Shown: positions 6,467 to 9,079 of the stretch, piece after piece
Position numbering within the stretch: position 1 is the first letter of the stretch
Layout of the letters: the number at the start of each line of letters is the position of its first letter
DNA from: JAXDLK01 sp034666665
GTDB taxonomy: Bacteria; Desulfobacterota; Binatia; JACPRU01
Length of the DNA: 9,079 nucleotides
Assembly: GCA_034666665.1 (NCBI GenBank)
Contig: JAXDLK010000016.1
Coordinates: 1-9,079 of the forward strand
Direction: 5' to 3'
Notes under the pieces: generated by a model
Told to the model about the DNA's origin: nothing
What the model saw: the letters and a program-made list of their open reading frames with translations, nothing else
The model's database searches: none
Program-made: the position numbers and the translations under genes

Positions 6467-7372
6467 ATGCAAGCCGCGAGGTTTGCTCCCGCGCCTCGGC
6501 GCGGTAGACCCCCGTCGGTGTTCCTCCTCGCCGCTTTCCTCTGGGCGCTCGCCGCGTTCGTGCTCGCCTGGGAGCTCCTCGCGTATGCGATTCGCTTCTA
6601 CGAGGTCGCCAGCTCCGGTGAGAAGCCCGACGTCCGGCGCGGCCTGCTGAACACGGTCGGGCTCTTTCTCTTCGAATGCGCGTCGTTCTACGCGATCCTG
6701 GTGACCGGGCCGCTCGGCTTCCTCTGGCCGTTCCGGCCGCCGGCCAAGTCGTCGCGCCCGCCGCTGCTGCTCGTGCACGGCTATTTCCTCACGCGCGCGA
6801 GCCTTCTGGTCCTCGCCTGGCGCCTGCGGCGCGAGGGCTTCCCGGTTGTCATCGCCGCGAACTACAAGACGGTTCGCGGCGAGATCCACGAGATGGCGAG
6901 ACGGCTCGGCCGCGAGATCGACGCCGCACTCGCGGCGAGCGGTCACGACCGCGTGCACGTGGTCGCGCACAGCCTCGGGGGTCTGGTCGCCCGTACCTAT
7001 CTCCGCGATCGCGGTGGCGACGCGCGTATCGAGCGGCTGGTCACGCTCGGCACGCCGCACCAGGGGACGAAGGTCGCGGTCTTCGCCTTCGATCCCCTCG
7101 CACGGGAGCTCAGGCCGGGGTCGCGGCTACTGAACGAGCTCGGCCGCGAGGATCCGGTGCCGAGCCTGACCGAGGTGACGTCGATCTTCTCGCCGTTCGA
7201 TGCGCTCGTGCTGCCACCGCGGAACGCGTACTACCGCGGCGCGGGCAACATCGAGATCGAAGGCGTCGGCCATCACGCCCTGCTCTTCTCTCCGAAGGTA
7301 TTCCGCCTGCTCGTCGAGAGCCTCTCGGACGACGCCGCAGTGCCCATTGCCGGTAAAGCGTCGCTTTCTTGA
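6467..7372 (+). CDS. Membrane-anchored alpha/beta-hydrolase, lipase/esterase type
   Basis: This 301-aa protein has a basic N-terminus (RRGRPP) followed by two hydrophobic segments likely to span the membrane (about 17-41 and 59-88), then an alpha/beta-hydrolase domain. Visible elements are LLLVHGYF (101-107, oxyanion HG), the nucleophile elbow AHSLGGLVAR with S169, LVTLGTPHQGTKVA (191-204), a probable acid residue D245 in FSPFDALVLPP, and the catalytic His H269 or H270 in GVGHHALLFSP. The GTPHQG block is typical of triacylglycerol-lipase/PGAP1-like hydrolases. The natural ester substrate is unknown. I start at the ATG at 6467 because the upstream frame is not lipase-like and lies antisense to plsB; the RBS is weak (GGCGA). 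It faces away from plsB, so a role in glycerolipid turnover is plausible inference. A thioesterase or other esterase is possible. Confidence 0.87.
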   Translation: MQAARFAPAPRRGRPPSVFLLAAFLWALAAFVLAWELLAYAIRFYEVASSGEKPDVRRGLLNTVGLFLFECASFYAILVTGPLGFLWPFRPPAKSSRPPLLLVHGYFLTRASLLVLAWRLRREGFPVVIAANYKTVRGEIHEMARRLGREIDAALAASGHDRVHVVAHSLGGLVARTYLRDRGGDARIERLVTLGTPHQGTKVAVFAFDPLARELRPGSRLLNELGREDPVPSLTEVTSIFSPFDALVLPPRNAYYRGAGNIEIEGVGHHALLFSPKVFRLLVESLSDDAAVPIAGKASLS

Positions 7373-7383
7373 CGCGCTAGCTC

Positions 7384-7420
7384 GCCGGACATTTTTGCCG
7401 CACTCGACGTCCGGCCGGAA
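7384..7420. repeat. Cluster of GCCGGA half-sites upstream of pilV
   Basis: GCCGGAC (7384-7390) and its reverse complement GTCCGGC (7409-7415) form a 7-bp inverted repeat with an 18-nt loop. The second arm also belongs to a perfect 10-bp palindrome TCCGGCCGGA (7410-7419). Three copies of GCCGGA thus occur within 37 bp between the lipase stop and the sigma-54-like promoter. They could be activator sites or part of a hairpin after the lipase gene. There is no T-run after the stem, so it is not a standard intrinsic terminator. Confidence 0.35.
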
Positions 7421-7439
7421 AGCACTCGCTTTCTCGGCT

Positions 7440-7455
7440 CGGCACCGCAGTTGCA
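7440..7455 (+). promoter_or_regulatory. Sigma-54-type (-24/-12) promoter candidate upstream of pilV
   Basis: CGGCAC-CGCAG-TTGCA matches the RpoN consensus TGGCAC-N5-TTGCA at every listed position except the first T. The invariant GG and GC have the correct spacing. Sigma-54 control of pilin genes through PilR-type activators is established in several bacteria. The predicted transcription start (about 7466) is only 2 nt before the first pilV ATG and 5 nt before the second, which would leave almost no leader; this is the main doubt. Confidence 0.45.
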
Positions 7456-7467
7456 AGCAGGCAGATC

Positions 7468-7902
7468 ATGATGCGGTGGATCCAGCGATTCGTCGGTGAG
7501 CAGGGCTACTCCCTGATCGAGGCACTCGCAGCCGTCGGACTGCTCGCCGTCGGCACCTTGGCCGTCGTACCGATGCAGCGCGCGGCGATCACGGGAAACC
7601 GGACGACGTTCTCCGAGCAGGTGGCCGTGAGCCTCGCGAGCCAGCTCCTCGAGCAGGCGCGCGACCTCGCTTTCAAGGACACACGCCTCGCTGCCACCGA
7701 TGCATACGTCGCACCCGCGTCGACGCTGTCGCCCGCGAGCCCGCTCACCGATACCGGTCAGACCGGCGGCCGCTTCGACCGCACCTGGAGGATCCGCAAC
7801 GACCAGCCACTCGCGAACGTGAAGGAGATCAGCGTCCGGGTGGGATGGATCGAGACCGGCAAGCGGCGCGAGGTGACGGTCACCACGCTGCGAACACGTT
7901 GA
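7468..7902 (+). CDS. pilV: Type IV pilus minor pilin PilV
   Basis: This 144-aa prepilin has a class III leader: after M-M-R-W-I-Q-R-F-V-G-E-Q, cleavage by the PilD peptidase is expected after G13, giving mature YSLIEALAAVGLLAVGTLAV with E18 at +5 and a hydrophobic N-terminal helix (14-33). The helix continues as SLASQLLEQARDLAF, and the C-terminal part has the PilV-like tail (W-R-I strand, then ISVRVGWIETGKRREVTVTT). PilV is a minor pilin that, with PilW, PilX and PilY1, primes assembly of the pilus fibre in the periplasm. Two tandem ATGs (7468 and 7471) are possible starts, with weak AGGCAG upstream. It heads a same-strand cluster with pilW (13-bp gap) and pilX. The family call is firm; the exact paralogue name rests on gene order and the tail. 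Confidence 0.87.
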   Translation: MMRWIQRFVGEQGYSLIEALAAVGLLAVGTLAVVPMQRAAITGNRTTFSEQVAVSLASQLLEQARDLAFKDTRLAATDAYVAPASTLSPASPLTDTGQTGGRFDRTWRIRNDQPLANVKEISVRVGWIETGKRREVTVTTLRTR

Positions 7903-7915
7903 CAGGAGATCGACG

Positions 7916-8530
7916 ATGAGACGCACGTTCGAATCACGCCTCCGATCGCAAGCGGGCTTCTGGGCCATGGAGCTGGTCGGCTCCGTCTTCGTGCTCGGGG
8001 TGGTCGGCCACGCGACCTGCACACTGATCGCCAACGGCAGCAAGACCTTCTCGCGCGAGGCGCTCGCGGCGAGGCTGCAGACGGACCTCGCGAGCGCACA
8101 GAGCGTCTTCCAGGAAGACTTGCAGACCGCCGGCTACTCGCCGGACGGAATGGCGCAGTCACTGGGGACGTTCCAGGCAGCGAAGAGCGGAACCTTCGCC
8201 GACCGCGTCGAGTTCATCGCGGACGTCGACTCGGACGGCGTTTCCGACCTGGTGACGTACGAGCTGATCGACGGAAGTCTCCGGCGTGGCATCTCCCCAT
8301 GGGAGGACGACGGATGGCAATTGCAGACGCCCGAGGTGCTCGCGACCGGCGTGCAGAGCTTCCGGCTGACGTTCCTCGATGCGAACCGCACGGCGCTCAC
8401 CGCGAGCCAGGTGCTCGCGGGCGGAACCGAGGTCGTGCATGCGCTGCAGTTGTCGATGACGGTATCCGGAACCAGCAAGAGCGGCGCCGTCGCGAAGACT
8501 CTCTTCGGCGAAATCAGCTTCCGGAACTGA
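7916..8530 (+). CDS. pilW: Type IV pilus minor pilin PilW-like
   Basis: This 204-aa protein has a basic leader ending in QAG, with expected cleavage after G14 to give FWAMELVGSVFVLGVVG; E19 is at +5 as in other pilins, although the usual TLIE is replaced by WAME. A hydrophobic helix (15-39) and the helix ALAARLQTDLASAQSVFQED (49-68) are followed by a beta-rich region. DVDSDGVSD (103-111) followed by LVTYEL fits the acidic D-x-N/D-x-D-G element before the 'Y-x-L' strand common in PilW-like proteins, and could bind calcium. The tail (VVHALQLSMTVSG) matches the minor-pilin pattern. AGGAG (7904-7908) lies 7 nt before the ATG. The gene sits between pilV and a PilX-type gene, as expected for a minor-pilin operon. 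An alternative is a general minor prepilin of type II secretion, less likely given the gene order. Confidence 0.83.
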   Translation: MRRTFESRLRSQAGFWAMELVGSVFVLGVVGHATCTLIANGSKTFSREALAARLQTDLASAQSVFQEDLQTAGYSPDGMAQSLGTFQAAKSGTFADRVEFIADVDSDGVSDLVTYELIDGSLRRGISPWEDDGWQLQTPEVLATGVQSFRLTFLDANRTALTASQVLAGGTEVVHALQLSMTVSGTSKSGAVAKTLFGEISFRN

Positions 8531-8536
8531 CGCGGC

Positions 8537-8541
8537 GGAGG
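8537..8541 (+). promoter_or_regulatory. Ribosome binding site deciding the pilX GTG start
   Basis: GGAGG lies 5 nt before the GTG at 8547. The first in-frame ATG (8565) has no such motif at the right distance, so the GTG start is preferred and gives an 18-residue leader before the prepilin cleavage site. Confidence 0.6.
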
Positions 8542-8546
8542 CCACC

Positions 8547-9079
8547 GTGACGCAAACGATCTCGATGAATCCCTTGCGGCGAGTACGCGACCAGAGCGGC
8601 ATGGCATTCGCGCTCGCGCTCTTCGCGATGCTGATGCTCACGCTCATCGGCTACGGGCTGGCCGTCTCGTCGCAAGGCGCGATTCGGGTCGGCACCGGTT
8701 TCAAGTCGCAGAAGCTCGCCTTCGAGGCGGCCGAGGGCGGGCTCGAATACGCCCGCGAACGGCTCCGCACCCAGCGTGCTGCGAAGGTGACGTTCGGCAC
8801 GATGCTCGATGCGGCGCGGAACGGCGGAGCGCTCGTCGAATCCACCAGCATCGACGATTTCCTCGGCTCCAACGGCGTCGTCAATCGGACCGCGAATCTG
8901 CCGTTCGTCGGCAGCGTCGGACTCGGGGCGAGCGCGTTCCAGGTCTTCCTCACGAACGACCCCGCCGACGGCATCTCGTCCGGGGTGGATACCAACTCGA
9001 CGGTGACGCTGACGTCCTTCGGCAGCGGGCCGAACGCGGTCGGTTACTCGGTGGTACAGGCGGAGGTACGGACGGCGCT
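8547..9079 (+). CDS. pilX: Type IV pilus minor pilin PilX, N-terminal part (runs off window)
   Basis: The frame is open from a GTG at 8547 to the window end (177 codons plus 2 nt), so the 3' end is missing. The leader MTQTISMNPLRRVRDQSG is followed by MAFALALFAMLMLTLIGYGL, a hydrophobic segment, then KLAFEAAEGGLEYARERL (about 60-77). This is the PilX N-terminal pattern: G-M/V-A-L ... L-L-T-L-I-G, then an A-F-x-A-A-E-x-G-L motif. Cleavage is expected after G18; the +5 residue is Leu rather than Glu, as in other PilX proteins. PilX is a minor pilin of the priming complex. The rest of the visible region (about 85-177) is Gly/Thr/Ser-rich and probably beta-structured. The start follows the pilW stop by 16 bp and has a good GGAGG. 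Confidence 0.82.
   Translation, partial: MTQTISMNPLRRVRDQSGMAFALALFAMLMLTLIGYGLAVSSQGAIRVGTGFKSQKLAFEAAEGGLEYARERLRTQRAAKVTFGTMLDAARNGGALVESTSIDDFLGSNGVVNRTANLPFVGSVGLGASAFQVFLTNDPADGISSGVDTNSTVTLTSFGSGPNAVGYSVVQAEVRTA

Noticed and set aside
3763..6507. 914-codon open frame on the plus strand opposite plsB
   Set aside because: It is antisense to the well-supported plsB. Its translation is rich in Arg/Glu/Asp with no recognisable domain, the usual shadow of a strongly biased high-GC gene.
5528..7060. 510-codon minus-strand frame spanning the plsB 5' end and the lipase gene
   Set aside because: It overlaps two real genes in shadow frames and has no coherent motifs.
7384..7415. Intrinsic terminator after the lipase gene
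   Set aside because: The 7-bp stem has an 18-nt loop containing the only T-run (ATTTTT), with no U-tract after the second arm, so it does not meet the usual terminator pattern.

Overview
The window is high-GC bacterial DNA with strong G/C preference at third codon positions. A membrane glycerol-3-phosphate acyltransferase of the PlsB type and a minor-pilin cluster (pilV-pilW-pilX) point to a Gram-negative, piliated bacterium. A high-GC lineage outside the enterics (for example deltaproteobacterial or a related phylum) is a reasonable inference, but nothing here fixes the taxon. I see no rRNA, tRNA, CRISPR array, insertion sequence or phage gene.

Layout. (1) Positions 7-717, minus strand: a stand-alone LigD-type 3'-phosphoesterase (DNA end processing). 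(2) Positions 718-920: a divergent intergenic region with a 15-nt inverted repeat and a plausible sigma-70 promoter. (3) Positions 921-3513, plus strand: a universal stress protein with an eroded ATP-binding loop, followed 49 bp later by a fused ADP-forming acyl-CoA synthetase, probably one transcript. (4) Positions 3514-3792: a convergent spacer with no intact gene, but with a short minus-strand open segment of strong coding-like codon bias that could be a gene remnant. (5) Positions 3793-6420, minus strand: PlsB, 875 aa. (6) Positions 6467-7372, plus strand: a membrane-anchored alpha/beta-hydrolase of lipase type, divergent from plsB with only 46 bp between the start codons. (7) Positions 7373-7467: a cluster of GCCGGA half-sites and a close match to a sigma-54 (-24/-12) promoter. 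(8) Positions 7468-9079, plus strand: pilV, pilW and the 5' part of pilX, which runs off the window; start of a minor-pilin operon likely continuing to pilY1 and other genes.

How the genes fit together. The USP/acyl-CoA synthetase pair suggests energy or acid metabolism tied to a stress or nucleotide-state protein. The plsB/lipase pair sits on the two sides of glycerolipid turnover (acylation versus ester hydrolysis). The pil genes encode minor pilins that prime type IV pilus assembly. The phosphoesterase is a DNA-repair function with no visible ku or ligase partner in the window.

Most of the window is ordinary core and accessory bacterial content; I did not find a convincing new multi-gene system. 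The points most worth a second look are the second, apparently intact acyltransferase-like HX4D block in the N-terminal half of PlsB, the sigma-54-like promoter placed so close to pilV that its transcript would be almost leaderless, the USP with a substituted nucleotide loop beside an ADP-forming synthetase, and the short coding-like remnant downstream of plsB.
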